Below the pieces are notes generated by a model. It searched no databases and was not told where the DNA came from. It saw only the letters and a program-made list of their open reading frames with translations. The translations under genes and the position numbers were made by a program. Shown piece by piece: positions 16,337 to 26,469 of a stretch of 64,000 nucleotides of DNA. Every line of letters begins with the position of its first letter. Position 1 is the first letter of the stretch. The stretch comes from an uncultured bacterium (GTDB taxonomy: Bacteria > Bacillota > Clostridia > Christensenellales > QALW01), in assembly GCA_905214315.1 (NCBI GenBank), contig CAJMLN010000004.1, positions 15,761 through 79,760 of the forward strand, read 5' to 3'.

Positions 16337-18949
16337 ATGCCCCTTTCACCGATGATGCAGCGCTATATCGTGCTGAAGGAAAAATATAAGGACTGCCTTG
16401 TGTTCTACCGGCTGGGCGATTTTTACGAGATGTTTTTCGACGACGCGCTGACGGCGTCCAAAGAGCTGCAGCTCACCCTTACCGGGCGCGACTGCGGCCT
16501 GGAGGAAAAAGCGCCCATGTGCGGCGTGCCGCACCACAGCGTAAACAATTACATCAACAAACTGCTGGAAAAAAACTATAAGGTAGCCATCTGTGAACAG
16601 CTGACCGACCCCAAGGAATCCAAAGGGCTGGTGGAGCGGGACGTCATACGCGTAATTACCCCCGGCACGGTGATTGAGGACGCGATGCTGGAGGGGAAGA
16701 ACAACAACTTTTTGGCCGCGGCCGTATGGCGGGAGAACCGCTGTGGCATCGCCTGGGCCGACGTTTCCACCGGCGAATTCAATTTAACCGAGGTTTTGTG
16801 CCAAAACGATTTGGACGCCGTGTGCGACAAGCTGTTTGAAATTTCGCCCAACGAAATTATCGTGGACGCCGGCTTTATGCAGGCGGCGCAAAAGATGCCG
16901 GAATATATTAAAAAACAGTTCAAGCCCTTTATGGAAGTACCCGGCCTGTTTGAGGCGGAGGCGGATATCGCCAAGCTGAACCGCCGCTTTCCCCAGGCCA
17001 AAAGCTTTAAAAAATACCCCTGCGCGGTACAGGCCGCCGCAGGGCTGTGGAGCTATTTAGGTTCCACCCAAAAGAATACGCTGGCGCATATGACGCAGCT
17101 TTCGTTTATTGCCGGCAAGGAATATTTGCAGCTGGACGCCGCGGCCCTGCGCAATTTGGAAATTTTTAAATCCATGGGTGGGCACGGCACGCGCGGCACG
17201 CTGCTGTGGCTTTTAGATAAAACCGAAACGGCCATGGGCGGAAGAAAGCTGAAAGCCTGGCTGGAGAGGCCTTTGCGCAAAAAAGAGGAGATTGACCGCC
17301 GGCTGGACGCGGTGGAGGAGCTGGCGCAGAATTACATTCTGCGGGAGGACCTTAAGCCCCAGCTGGGCGCCATCGGGGATATTGAGCGCATCTGCACCCG
17401 GGTTTCCTACGGCACGGTAAACGCGCGGGAGACCTCGGCCATGCGCCGTTCCTTAAAAGTTCTGCCGGATATCCAAAAAGCGCTGCTTGCCTGCCAAAGC
17501 GCCCTGCTGCGGGAGTGCGGCCAAAACATCGACGGCTTAGAGGATATCTTTGCGCTTTTAGAAGCCGCCATTGCCGAGGACCCGGCCGAGAGCGTAAAAG
17601 AGGGCGGCATCATCCGCGACGGCTATTCCGCCCAGCTGGACGAGTACCGCGACGCGGTAAAGAACGGCCAAAGCTGGATTTTGCAGCTGGAGGCCAAAGA
17701 GCGCGAGGAGACCGGCATTAAAACCTTAAAAATAAAGTTCAACAAAGTTTTTGGATATTCCATTGAGGTAACCAACAGCTTTCTGGATAAGGTTCCCTAC
17801 AGCTATGTGCGCAAGCAGACGCTGACCGGCGGCGAGCGCTTTATTACGCCTGAGCTGAAGGCCGTGGAGGAAAAGATTTTAGGCAGCGAGGAAAAGGCAA
17901 TCCGGCTGGAATACGAGATCTTCTGCCAGGTACGGGAGGAGCTTTTAAAGGCGCTTCCGCGCCTGAAGCAGACGGCGGCGGCCATCGCCGCGGCGGACTG
18001 CCTTTGCTCCCTGGCGGCAGTGGCGGCGGACTTTTCCTATACGCGGCCGGCGATAACGACCGACGGGGCCATTCATATCACGCAGGGGCGGCACCCGGTT
18101 ATCGAAGCGATGATGAACGACGCCTCCTTTGTGCCCAACGATACGCTTTTGGATACCGAGGAAAACCGCTTTATGGTCATCACCGGTCCCAACATGGCCG
18201 GCAAAAGCACGTATATGCGGCAGGTGGCGCTGATTACGCTGATGGCGCACATCGGCAGCTTTGTACCCGCGGCGCAGGCGGAAATTTCCGTATGCGACCG
18301 CATCTTTACCCGGGTGGGCGCCTCGGACGATTTAGCCGCGGGGCAGAGCACCTTTATGCTGGAGATGAACGAGGTGGCGGGCATTTTAAAGAACGCCACA
18401 AAGGACAGCCTGATTATTTTAGATGAAATCGGCCGGGGCACCAGCACCTTTGACGGGCTTTCCATTGCCTGGGCCGTGACCGAATATATTGCCCAAAAGA
18501 AAAACATCGGCGCCAAAACACTGTTTGCCACGCATTACCATGAATTAAGCGAATTAGAGGGTCGGCTGGACGGCATAAAAAACTACTGCATCACCGTAAA
18601 GGAACACGGGGACGACGTTATTTTTCTGCGCAAAATTCTGCGCGGCAGCGCGGATAAAAGCTTCGGCATCGCCGTGGCGCATTTGGCCGGCATTCCCAGG
18701 CCCGTGTTAGAGCGCGCAAAGGAAATTTTGGCGACCTTGGAGGAAGCGGACATCAGCAAAAGCGGCGTAGTTTTAACCGGCGGCAAAACAAAGCCCCAAA
18801 AAGCCGAGCAGACGCTGATGTTTGTAAGCGGCAATACGCAGGAGATTATACAGGAGCTCAAGGCGGTGGATATCAACACGCTTACGCCGATTTCGGCGCT
18901 GAATATCCTGTGCGAACTCCGCGAAAAAGCAAAGAGGGAAAATGAATGA
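16337..18949 (+). CDS. mutS: DNA mismatch repair protein MutS
   Basis: An 870-residue mismatch-recognition ATPase. The N-terminal domain contains the mismatch-reading FYEMF motif (KDCLVFYRLGDFYEMFFDDA, residues 17-36). Connector, lever and clamp domains follow, then the ABC-type ATPase with Walker A GPNMAGKST at about 617 and the DEIGRGTSTFDG signature at about 697. The length and all domains are standard for MutS1. It begins 3 nt after miaB and overlaps mutL by 4 nt. Confidence 0.98.
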   Translation: MPLSPMMQRYIVLKEKYKDCLVFYRLGDFYEMFFDDALTASKELQLTLTGRDCGLEEKAPMCGVPHHSVNNYINKLLEKNYKVAICEQLTDPKESKGLVERDVIRVITPGTVIEDAMLEGKNNNFLAAAVWRENRCGIAWADVSTGEFNLTEVLCQNDLDAVCDKLFEISPNEIIVDAGFMQAAQKMPEYIKKQFKPFMEVPGLFEAEADIAKLNRRFPQAKSFKKYPCAVQAAAGLWSYLGSTQKNTLAHMTQLSFIAGKEYLQLDAAALRNLEIFKSMGGHGTRGTLLWLLDKTETAMGGRKLKAWLERPLRKKEEIDRRLDAVEELAQNYILREDLKPQLGAIGDIERICTRVSYGTVNARETSAMRRSLKVLPDIQKALLACQSALLRECGQNIDGLEDIFALLEAAIAEDPAESVKEGGIIRDGYSAQLDEYRDAVKNGQSWILQLEAKEREETGIKTLKIKFNKVFGYSIEVTNSFLDKVPYSYVRKQTLTGGERFITPELKAVEEKILGSEEKAIRLEYEIFCQVREELLKALPRLKQTAAAIAAADCLCSLAAVAADFSYTRPAITTDGAIHITQGRHPVIEAMMNDASFVPNDTLLDTEENRFMVITGPNMAGKSTYMRQVALITLMAHIGSFVPAAQAEISVCDRIFTRVGASDDLAAGQSTFMLEMNEVAGILKNATKDSLIILDEIGRGTSTFDGLSIAWAVTEYIAQKKNIGAKTLFATHYHELSELEGRLDGIKNYCITVKEHGDDVIFLRKILRGSADKSFGIAVAHLAGIPRPVLERAKEILATLEEADISKSGVVLTGGKTKPQKAEQTLMFVSGNTQEIIQELKAVDINTLTPISALNILCELREKAKRENE

Positions 18950-20931
18950 AAATAAAATTGCTTGACGCCTCCGTTGCCAACAAAATCGCCGCGGGCGAGG
19001 TAGTGGAGCGGCCGGCTTCCATTGTAAAGGAGCTGGTGGAAAACAGCATAGACGCCGGCGCCAGCAGCGTAACGGTGGAAATCCGCGGCGGCGGGAGCGA
19101 GCTGATCCGCATTTCCGATAACGGCTGCGGCATGGAAGAGGAAGACGTAAAACAGGCCTTTCTGCGCCACGCCACCAGCAAAATCTCCCGCGCGGAGGAT
19201 TTAAACGATATTAACACCTTAGGCTTCCGCGGCGAGGCGCTGGCCAGCATCGCGGCCGTCTCCCGCGTGCGCCTGGTAACACGAACCGCCGACGCGCAGG
19301 AGGGAACGGAAATTGAGCTGGAGGGCGGAAAAATACAAAAGTTCTGCGCCGCCGGCTGCCCGGAGGGGACGGGCATATGGGTAAAGGAGCTGTTCTTTAA
19401 CACTCCCGCCCGCCGGAAATTTTTAAAAAAGCCCTCGCAGGAGGCCTCCTACATCGGCGAGGCGATGACGCGCCTTGCCCTTTCCAACCCCGGTATTTCC
19501 ATGCGCTTTATCAGCGAAGGCAAAACGCTTTTGCACACCCCCGGCGACGGGAATCTGCTCTCCGCGATCCGTGCAATCTACGGCGCGGAGGTCTCCGGCA
19601 ATATGCTTCCGGTAGACTATGAAGCCAACCATATCCGCTTGACCGGATATTTAGGCAACCGCGAGCTGCAGAAGAACAACCGCAGCTGGCAGCTGCTGTT
19701 TGTAAACGGCCGCTGGATTAAGAACCAGCTGGTTTCCCAGGCGGCGCAGGACGCCTATGCCGGAAGACTGAATATCGGCAAATTCCCGTTTTTTATTTTG
19801 AAAATGGAGCTTTCGGGGAATTTGGTGGATGTAAACGTGCATCCCAATAAGCAGGAGGTGCGCTTTGCCGACGGCCTGCCGGTTTATGAAACCGTGAACA
19901 GGGCCGTTTACGATGCTCTGCGGGTCCATCAGGAGGTCCCGGGGCTGTTCCGGGATCGTTTGCCGCAGATTTCAGGCACAGCGGGGATTATAGAGGTGGA
20001 AACCGTCGGCCAGGAAACGCCCGCATTTATCGAGGGCGCCGGGAAGACGCAGCCGGCCGGTATGCCGGCGGAGCCTGTTGTTTTGGAAAAGGGAAATATG
20101 GCTGTACCTGCGTATCCCGCCTCTGCACCGGAGCCTTCTGCACCGCAGCCTGCGAAGGAAGCGGCGCCTGAAAATTCTTTTTTACAGCCGCCGGAGCAGG
20201 AAAAACAGCGTGTGGCCCAGGAGGTAAAAAAGTTTGCCGAATTTATTGCCCAAAGCGCGCCGGAGGTGGCCGAAACCGGGTTTTCGCCGGTGGAGCTCTT
20301 TCAGCGTTCTCCGCAGCCTGCGGCTATGCAGCAGGAGCTTGCGCTTTCGTATCAGCCGCAGTATAAGGTAACGGGTATTCTGTTTGATACGTATATTCTT
20401 TTAGAGGCCGGAGAGGATGTATATATCGTTGACCAGCATGCCGCGCATGAACGGCTGCTGTTTGAAAAATTTATGAAGCAGGCCGGGGAAAACGCGTCGG
20501 CCAGCCAGCTGATGCTGGCGCCGGCGGTTATTCAGGTATCTCCCGCGGAGCAGGCCATTTTGGAGGAAATGCTGCCCCAGCTGGAGGAGATCGGCTATGA
20601 AATTGAAGCCATAGGTCCCGGCGCCTTTGCCGTAAAAGCCGCGCCCGCGGCCCTGGGGACGGTGGATCCGGAGCGCTTTATTTCCGGTCTGCTGGATGAA
20701 AGTGCCTCGCTCAGGCAGCTAAAGAGCGCCGAGCTTAAGCGTTCGCGCCTGATACAGCTCTCCTGCAAAAGTGCGGTCAAGGGCGGCGATAAGCTTTCCG
20801 GAGAGGATATCGAAAAGCTGATGGAGCTGATCGTTCAGGAAAATATTCCGCTTTCCTGCCCCCACGGCCGGCCGATTTTAATTAAGCTTACAAAGCGCGA
20901 GCTGGAAGTGCGCTTTAAACGGATCCAATGA
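18946..20931 (+). CDS. mutL: DNA mismatch repair protein MutL (endonuclease-type)
   Basis: A 661-residue GHKL ATPase that links MutS to strand excision. N-terminal motifs are ELVENSIDAGA, DNGCGM and GFRGEALASI. Residues of about 340-460 form a variable Pro/Ala/Glu-rich linker. The C-terminal dimerisation domain carries DQHAAHERLLFE, matching the DQHA(X)2E(X)4E metal site of nicking MutL proteins, and CPHGRP near the end completes that site. The protein should therefore cut DNA itself, as expected for a bacterium without MutH. Its start and stop codons overlap mutS and miaA by 4 nt each. Confidence 0.97.
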   Translation: MKIKLLDASVANKIAAGEVVERPASIVKELVENSIDAGASSVTVEIRGGGSELIRISDNGCGMEEEDVKQAFLRHATSKISRAEDLNDINTLGFRGEALASIAAVSRVRLVTRTADAQEGTEIELEGGKIQKFCAAGCPEGTGIWVKELFFNTPARRKFLKKPSQEASYIGEAMTRLALSNPGISMRFISEGKTLLHTPGDGNLLSAIRAIYGAEVSGNMLPVDYEANHIRLTGYLGNRELQKNNRSWQLLFVNGRWIKNQLVSQAAQDAYAGRLNIGKFPFFILKMELSGNLVDVNVHPNKQEVRFADGLPVYETVNRAVYDALRVHQEVPGLFRDRLPQISGTAGIIEVETVGQETPAFIEGAGKTQPAGMPAEPVVLEKGNMAVPAYPASAPEPSAPQPAKEAAPENSFLQPPEQEKQRVAQEVKKFAEFIAQSAPEVAETGFSPVELFQRSPQPAAMQQELALSYQPQYKVTGILFDTYILLEAGEDVYIVDQHAAHERLLFEKFMKQAGENASASQLMLAPAVIQVSPAEQAILEEMLPQLEEIGYEIEAIGPGAFAVKAAPAALGTVDPERFISGLLDESASLRQLKSAELKRSRLIQLSCKSAVKGGDKLSGEDIEKLMELIVQENIPLSCPHGRPILIKLTKRELEVRFKRIQ

Positions 20932-21800
20932 GCGTACTGATCCTTGCCGGGCCCACGGCCTCGGGAAAAACACGGCTGGGGGCGGAGCTGGCCGGGCGGC
21001 TTGGCGGCGAAATCATCTCCTGTGATTCCATGCAGATTTATCGGGATATTCCCATCTGCTCCGCTGCGCCTTCAAAAGAGGAGCGGCGGGGAATTCCCCA
21101 TCATTTAATCGGCTTTCTGCCCTTTGACGCAAGGTTTACCGTGGTGGATTACCGCAGGGAAGCCCTGAAAAAGATACGGGAAATTCTTGCGCGGGGGAAA
21201 CAGCCCATTCTGGTGGGCGGAACGGGACTGTATGTTCATTCCCTGCTGTATGAGGCGGACTTTGCCGGCGGGCAGGATGAGGCTCTGCGCCGCAGCCTGG
21301 AGGCGCTGACGGACGCCGAGCTGTATGCGCGCCTGCTGGAGGCGGATCGGAATACAAAAATTTCTCCTTCTGACCGCAAACGGATGCTCCGTGCGCTGGA
21401 GGTCTACGCACTGACCGGGAAAACCCCGCAGCAGGGAGAGTCCTGGCGGAAAAAGAGTTCGGAGTTTGCCTATAAGCTGTTTTGCATTTCGCCCCCCCGC
21501 GAAGCGCTTTACGAAAGAATCAACCGCCGGGTGGAGGAGATGCTGGAGGCCGGGATGGAAGAGGAAATCCGGCGGCTGCAGAGGCTGGGCGTAAACGAAA
21601 CGCACCAGTGCTACAAGGCTATCGGCTGCCGGCAGCTGATAGAATATTTTGAAGGAAAGATTACGCGGGAGCAGGCGGTGGAAAAAATCAAGACCGAAAG
21701 CCGCCGGTACGCCAAGCGGCAGCTGACCTGGATGCGCGGCGAGGAGGCCGTGTGGCTGGAGGGAAAAGACCCGCTGAAGCAAATACTGGAGGAGCTATGA
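20928..21800 (+). CDS. miaA: tRNA dimethylallyltransferase
   Basis: This enzyme transfers the dimethylallyl group to A37 of tRNAs, giving the substrate for MiaB. At 290 residues it is the usual bacterial length. GPTASGKT (residues 8-15) is the P-loop, DSMQIYRD binds the base, and GGTGLY is the next family block. The C-terminal half has the helical tRNA-binding insertion and the RYAKRQLTWMR motif. It overlaps mutL upstream and the PLP-lyase gene downstream, each by 4 nt. Confidence 0.97.
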   Translation: MSVLILAGPTASGKTRLGAELAGRLGGEIISCDSMQIYRDIPICSAAPSKEERRGIPHHLIGFLPFDARFTVVDYRREALKKIREILARGKQPILVGGTGLYVHSLLYEADFAGGQDEALRRSLEALTDAELYARLLEADRNTKISPSDRKRMLRALEVYALTGKTPQQGESWRKKSSEFAYKLFCISPPREALYERINRRVEEMLEAGMEEEIRRLQRLGVNETHQCYKAIGCRQLIEYFEGKITREQAVEKIKTESRRYAKRQLTWMRGEEAVWLEGKDPLKQILEEL

Positions 21801-23062
21801 ACGAAATACTGGCAGAAGAATACGGCGTTTCTGCGCCGCTTTTAAAAAAGGCGGCGGAGGCGGAGGAAAAGTGCGCCGGAGTTTTTCGGAAAATTGACGA
21901 GGTAAAGGAATACAACCAGCTGCGGGTGCTGCACGCGTTTATGGAGGAGCGGGTTTCGCCCTCGCACTTTGCGCCCAGCTACGGCTACGGCTACGACGAC
22001 GCCGGAAGAGAAAAGCTGGAACAACTGTTCGCCCGCATTTTTAAGGCGGAGGCGGCACTGGTACGGCCGCACATTGCCTCCGGAACCCATGCGCTGTCTG
22101 TTGCCCTGCAGGGAATCGTGCGCCGGGGAGACCGCGTGGTTTCCGCCTCGGGCGCACCGTATGATACCTTGGAGAGCATCATCGGCCATAAAGCGCCCGT
22201 TGAGGGCTCTCTCTGCGACAGAGGCGCTTTTTATGAGGAACTGCCGCTGAGGGCGGACGGCAAAATGGATTTTGAAAACCTTGCGGCCTTTGCGCGCGGC
22301 GCGGCGGTCATCATGCTGCAGCGCTCCCGCGGATATCAGGACAGACCCAGCCTTACGATTGCGGATATCCGCCGGGCGGCGGATATCATTCGGCAGGCGG
22401 AACCGTCGGCCGTGATTTTTGTGGATAACTGCTACGGCGAATTTGTGGAGGACTGCGAGCCGCTGGAGGCCGGCGCGGATATCATGGTAGGCTCGCTGAT
22501 TAAAAACGCCGGCGGCGGTCTGGCCCCCACCGGCGCGTATATTGCCGGCCGGGCGGATTTAATAGAGCGCGTTTCCTACCGGCTGACGGCGCCGGGCATC
22601 GGCAGCGAGGTGGGCAGCTATGCGGCGGGATATCTGCCGTTTTATCAGGGATTGTTTTTAGCGCCGCAAACGGTTTCCGAGGCGCTCAAGGGCGCGGTGT
22701 TCACCGCCGCCATGCTGGAGGAGTACGGCTACCGGCCTTCGCCAAAATGGAATGAAGCGCGGGGCTGCATCATACAATCGGTACAGCTGGGCAGCGCCGA
22801 AAAGGTCGTTGCGCTGTGCCGGCAGATTCAAAGAGTTTCCCCGGTGGATTCCTACGTAACGCCGGAGCCCTGGGCCATGCCGGGGTACAGCGACGAAGTG
22901 ATTATGGCCGCGGGCACGTTTATCCAAGGGGCGTCCATTGAATTAAGCGGCGACGCGCCTATTCGCGAACCCTATATGTTTTATATGCAGGGCGGCATTG
23001 TGTATGCCCAGGTAAAGGCGGCAGTGCTGTGCGCCCTTGAAAAAATGAACGGAGGTCTTTAA
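21797..23062 (+). CDS. Methionine gamma-lyase-like PLP protein (aluminium resistance/YnbB family)
   Basis: A 421-residue fold-type I PLP protein of the Met_gamma_lyase family (PF06838). Family features are the tyrosine/glycine-rich SYGYGYDD, IASGTHALS, the VDNCYGEF aspartate that contacts PLP, and GSLIKNAGGG with the Schiff-base lysine. I placed the start at ATG 21797, which overlaps the miaA stop by 4 nt, rather than at an in-frame upstream codon inside miaA. This family is a standard neighbour of miaA in Firmicutes, often with hfq between; no hfq is present here. The in vivo reaction is not established. Confidence 0.88.
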   Translation: MNEILAEEYGVSAPLLKKAAEAEEKCAGVFRKIDEVKEYNQLRVLHAFMEERVSPSHFAPSYGYGYDDAGREKLEQLFARIFKAEAALVRPHIASGTHALSVALQGIVRRGDRVVSASGAPYDTLESIIGHKAPVEGSLCDRGAFYEELPLRADGKMDFENLAAFARGAAVIMLQRSRGYQDRPSLTIADIRRAADIIRQAEPSAVIFVDNCYGEFVEDCEPLEAGADIMVGSLIKNAGGGLAPTGAYIAGRADLIERVSYRLTAPGIGSEVGSYAAGYLPFYQGLFLAPQTVSEALKGAVFTAAMLEEYGYRPSPKWNEARGCIIQSVQLGSAEKVVALCRQIQRVSPVDSYVTPEPWAMPGYSDEVIMAAGTFIQGASIELSGDAPIREPYMFYMQGGIVYAQVKAAVLCALEKMNGGL

Positions 23063-23065
23063 AGG

Positions 23066-24283
23066 ATGGAACAGCTTGGCGTAAAACCGTGTGATATTCT
23101 GATTCCCGCGCCGGGAGCAGATCTGTACGCTTATTCGGTGGTGGCATGCGACCAGTTTACCAGCGACGGGGCTTACTGGAAGGAGGCGGCGCGCATCGCG
23201 GGGGAAAAGCCCTCCGCGCTAAAGCTGATCTTTCCGGAGATTTATTTAGCCGGGGATAACCGCGCGCGAACCGAGGAGATTAATAAAACGATGCGGGAAT
23301 ATCTTTCCGCCGGTGTTTTTTGCGAAATAAAAAACGCCGTCTTTTATGTGGAACGGACGCTCTCCTTCGGCGGCGTGCGCCGGGGCATCGTACTGGCGGC
23401 CGATCTGGAGGCGTATGACTATGCGCCGGACTCCCATTCGCTGATTCGCGCCACTGAGGGAACCATTGAGGATCGCCTTCCGCCGCGGGTGCTGATACGG
23501 AAGGACGCGCCGATCGAGCTGCCCCATATCATGCTGCTGATCGACGATAAAAAGAATCAGGTGATCGCGCCGCTTTCACAGATGGAAAAAACGCCGGTTT
23601 ACCAGACGGAGCTGATGCTCGGCGGCGGCAGCATCAAGGGCTGGTGCCTGGGCGAGGAGGCAAAGGCGCATGTGCTGAACAGCCTACCCCTGGCGGAATG
23701 CGGTACGGGCGGGAATGTGATTCGCTTTGCCGTGGGCGACGGCAACCATTCCCTGGCCACGGCTAAAAAATGCTGGGAAGAGCTGAAAAAAAGCCTGACG
23801 CCGGAGCAGCTTCAGAATCACCCCGCCCGGTACGCGCTGTGCGAGATTGTGAATCTGCATGAGGAATCCATGGTGTTCGAGCCGATTCACCGGGTGCTGT
23901 TTGATGTGGACGTGCCGGATTTCCTTCGGGCGCTTGCGGACATAGAAGGGGAATCGGACCAGAGCTGCCTTGTTTTGGCGGAAGGAAGCGAACGGCGTAT
24001 CTGTCTGAAGCCGTCCCATACGCTTACCGTGGGTACGCTGCAGCGCTTTCTGGACGAATATCTGAAAGGCCATCCCGGGGTGCGCATCGACTATGTCCAT
24101 GAGCCGGAGCAGGTAAAAAAGCTGGCAGGGGAAAAAAATACCGTGGGCATTTTATTGCCCGCCATTGCAAAGGAATCGCTCTTTCCGGCCGTGCAGGAGA
24201 ACGGACCGCTTCCGCGCAAGACGTTCTCCATGGGCATGGGACAGGATAAACGCTACTATTTAGAGGCAAGAAAAATAAGATAG
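23066..24283 (+). CDS. DUF1015-family protein
   Basis: A 405-residue cytosolic protein. Family blocks are the N-terminal ACDQFTSD, a central IDDKKNQV and the strongly conserved VGDGNHSLATAK (about residues 220-232). DUF1015 proteins are widespread in anaerobic bacteria and archaea. They resemble ATP-using kinases/phosphatases in part, but no reaction is generally agreed. A GGAGG site lies 11 nt before the ATG, and the gene follows the PLP-lyase gene by 3 nt and precedes lysC by 12 nt. Association of DUF1015 with serine or amino-acid metabolism genes in other genomes would fit, but that is inference. Confidence 0.85.
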   Translation: MEQLGVKPCDILIPAPGADLYAYSVVACDQFTSDGAYWKEAARIAGEKPSALKLIFPEIYLAGDNRARTEEINKTMREYLSAGVFCEIKNAVFYVERTLSFGGVRRGIVLAADLEAYDYAPDSHSLIRATEGTIEDRLPPRVLIRKDAPIELPHIMLLIDDKKNQVIAPLSQMEKTPVYQTELMLGGGSIKGWCLGEEAKAHVLNSLPLAECGTGGNVIRFAVGDGNHSLATAKKCWEELKKSLTPEQLQNHPARYALCEIVNLHEESMVFEPIHRVLFDVDVPDFLRALADIEGESDQSCLVLAEGSERRICLKPSHTLTVGTLQRFLDEYLKGHPGVRIDYVHEPEQVKKLAGEKNTVGILLPAIAKESLFPAVQENGPLPRKTFSMGMGQDKRYYLEARKIR

Positions 24284-24295
24284 GGGATAAAGGAC

Positions 24296-25624
24296 ATGAT
24301 AAAGGTAACAAAATTCGGCGGAAGCTCCCTGGCTGATGCGGCGCAGTTTCAGAAGGTGGCTGAAATTATTCAGGCCGATCCGGCCAGAAAGTACGTGGTG
24401 CCCTCGGCGCCGGGCAAGCGGTTTAAAAATGACGATAAGGTGACCGATCTTTTATATAAGAGCTACGCCCTTGCCAGCTCCGGGCAGGATACCGCCGAGG
24501 TGTTTGCGGAAATTACCCGCCGTTACACGGATATTAAAAACGAGCTGGCCCTTAAGACGGACGTGGAAGGGCTGATTTCCCGGATAAAAAACCGGGTGGA
24601 CGGCGGCGCCGGCATCGCGTATACGGCCTCCCGGGGCGAATATTTAAACGGTATTCTTTTGGCGGAATATTTAGGCTTTGCGTTTATTGACGCGGCGGAG
24701 GTTATTTTGTTTGATTCCCGCGGCGTGCTGGATGCGGAGAAGACCAATACCATTATGAGCAAACGGCTTTTAAAGGAAAAGCAGGCCGTGATCCCCGGCT
24801 TTTACGGCTCCGGCCCCGACGGCAGCATCGTTACATTTTCCCGCGGCGGCTCGGATATTACCGGCTCGCTGGTAGCCCGCGCGGCTAAGGCGGATCTGTA
24901 TGAAAACTGGACCGACGTTTCCGGCTTTATGGTTACCGATCCGCGGATTGTCCCCGAAACCCGCGTGATCCGCTACATTACCTATAAGGAGCTGCGCGAG
25001 CTTTCCTATATGGGCGCTTCGGTGCTGCATCAGGATGCGGTATTCCCGGTTTCCCAGAGCGGGATTCCGATCAATATCCGCAACACCAATGAGCCCGACG
25101 CACCGGGAACCATGATTGTGCATCAGCTGCCCAGGGAGCATCAGAGCGATACGGTTATTACCGGCATTGCCGGACATAAGGGCTACTGCGCCATTACCAT
25201 CGAAAAGAATATGATGAACAGCGAGCTGGGCATCGGCCGCCGCTTTTTGGAGGTGTTTGAAAGAAACAACATCCTGTTTGAGCATCTTCCCAGCGGTGTG
25301 GATACGATGTCGGCCGTGCTCAACGCCAAGGCGATTGAGGGGAAACAGGAAAGCGTAATGGCCAGTATACAGGATGAAATTGAGCCGGATTCCATTGAGT
25401 TTATTCCCAACCTGGCACTTTTGGCCGTGGTAGGACACGGCATGGCCAGAAGCGCCGGCACCGCGGGTAAGATTTTTTCGGCCTTGGGAAAACAGAATAT
25501 CAATATTCGCATTATCGATCAAGGCTCCAGTGAAATCAATATTATCATCGGCGTTGATGAACAGGATCTGGAAAAGAGTATCCGTACCATTTACGACGCC
25601 TTTGCCCGGGAAGAGCTTTTGTGA
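24296..25624 (+). CDS. lysC: Aspartate kinase
   Basis: A 442-residue monofunctional aspartokinase, the first step to lysine, threonine and methionine. The N-terminal KFGGSS is the signature kinase motif, FSRGGSDITGSL binds ATP/aspartate, and two ACT domains occupy about 300-442 (GIAGHKGYC, VVGHGM), where amino acids usually exert feedback. There is no homoserine dehydrogenase fusion. The stop overlaps the next gene (GTGA). Its presence behind DNA-repair and tRNA-modification genes is operon context rather than pathway context. No lysine riboswitch is visible upstream. Confidence 0.96.
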   Translation: MIKVTKFGGSSLADAAQFQKVAEIIQADPARKYVVPSAPGKRFKNDDKVTDLLYKSYALASSGQDTAEVFAEITRRYTDIKNELALKTDVEGLISRIKNRVDGGAGIAYTASRGEYLNGILLAEYLGFAFIDAAEVILFDSRGVLDAEKTNTIMSKRLLKEKQAVIPGFYGSGPDGSIVTFSRGGSDITGSLVARAAKADLYENWTDVSGFMVTDPRIVPETRVIRYITYKELRELSYMGASVLHQDAVFPVSQSGIPINIRNTNEPDAPGTMIVHQLPREHQSDTVITGIAGHKGYCAITIEKNMMNSELGIGRRFLEVFERNNILFEHLPSGVDTMSAVLNAKAIEGKQESVMASIQDEIEPDSIEFIPNLALLAVVGHGMARSAGTAGKIFSALGKQNINIRIIDQGSSEINIIIGVDEQDLEKSIRTIYDAFAREELL

Positions 25625-26469
25625 AACGGAAAAAAGCAATCTGCATCGCCTGTATTTTGCTTTCGGCAATCTTTACCGCGGGAGGAATTGCCGGAAGCAT
25701 TTGGATAGAGAGAGAGATTCACTTTACCCCGGAATATGAAAGGATTGACCTCGCGCCGATTCTGGAAAAGGAAACGCTTTGCCCGGAGGATTATAAAACG
25801 CTGTTTTATCAAACGGGCCTGGGCAGGCGGGCGGTTGACCAGCTGCGGACGCAGGAGGATTTTACGGCGCAGATTACGGCGTTTCAGGAGGCGTTTTTCG
25901 GCGGAGCTTCAGCCGCCCGGTGTTACCGCGCGGGCATCAGCACGCGGATGGAGCATACGGTGGATGAGGACGGCAGAAATACGGCGGGCTTTTCTTTGGC
26001 GCCATATGAAGAGGGCTATGTGGTGGCCATGTTCTCCAGTCATTCCTTTGGCTGGCGGCACGGTCACGCGGGGCTTATCACCGGCAGCAATCGTGTGCTG
26101 GAGGCACCGATTTTAGGCGTTCCCGCCGGAGAATACCGCTTGAATACGTGGCGGGAATATCCCACGTTTGTCATGCTGCGGCTGAAAGATGCGTCGGAGG
26201 AGGAGCTGGAAAAAATAGCCGACGATGCACTGGAGAATCTGACGGGCGTTGACTACAGCCCGTTGGCGGGAGTTTTGCATAAATACAGCGGCCGGCGGCC
26301 AGCTACAACCCAGTGCGCACATCTGGTATGGCATGCGTTTTATACGGCCGGTTATGATATCGATTCTACCGGCGGCAATATCGTTACCGTTTGGGATCTG
26401 GTGAACAGCGAGCTGTTTGAGGTGGTGCAGATCTATGGACTGGATCCGGATCGCCTGTGGCGGGAATAA
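25621..26469 (+). CDS. Membrane-anchored permuted papain-like (NlpC/P60, YiiX-type) protein
   Basis: A 282-residue protein starting at a GTG that overlaps the lysC stop. Residues 4-25 form a hydrophobic signal anchor, so the domain faces outside. A histidine in GHAGLI (His149) precedes a cysteine in TQCAHLVWHAF (Cys232). This His-before-Cys order is that of the circularly permuted NlpC/P60 superfamily (YiiX/YebB/lecithin-retinol acyltransferase type), in contrast to the usual Cys-His order. Members act as amidases, peptidases or acyltransferases on cell-wall or lipid substrates. The assignment rests on the two motif regions and is moderately sure. Confidence 0.65.
   Translation: MKRKKAICIACILLSAIFTAGGIAGSIWIEREIHFTPEYERIDLAPILEKETLCPEDYKTLFYQTGLGRRAVDQLRTQEDFTAQITAFQEAFFGGASAARCYRAGISTRMEHTVDEDGRNTAGFSLAPYEEGYVVAMFSSHSFGWRHGHAGLITGSNRVLEAPILGVPAGEYRLNTWREYPTFVMLRLKDASEEELEKIADDALENLTGVDYSPLAGVLHKYSGRRPATTQCAHLVWHAFYTAGYDIDSTGGNIVTVWDLVNSELFEVVQIYGLDPDRLWRE

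Noticed and set aside
24770..25669. 299-codon open frame antisense to lysC
   Set aside because: lysC is unambiguous on the other strand, and the antisense product has the composition of a shadow frame.
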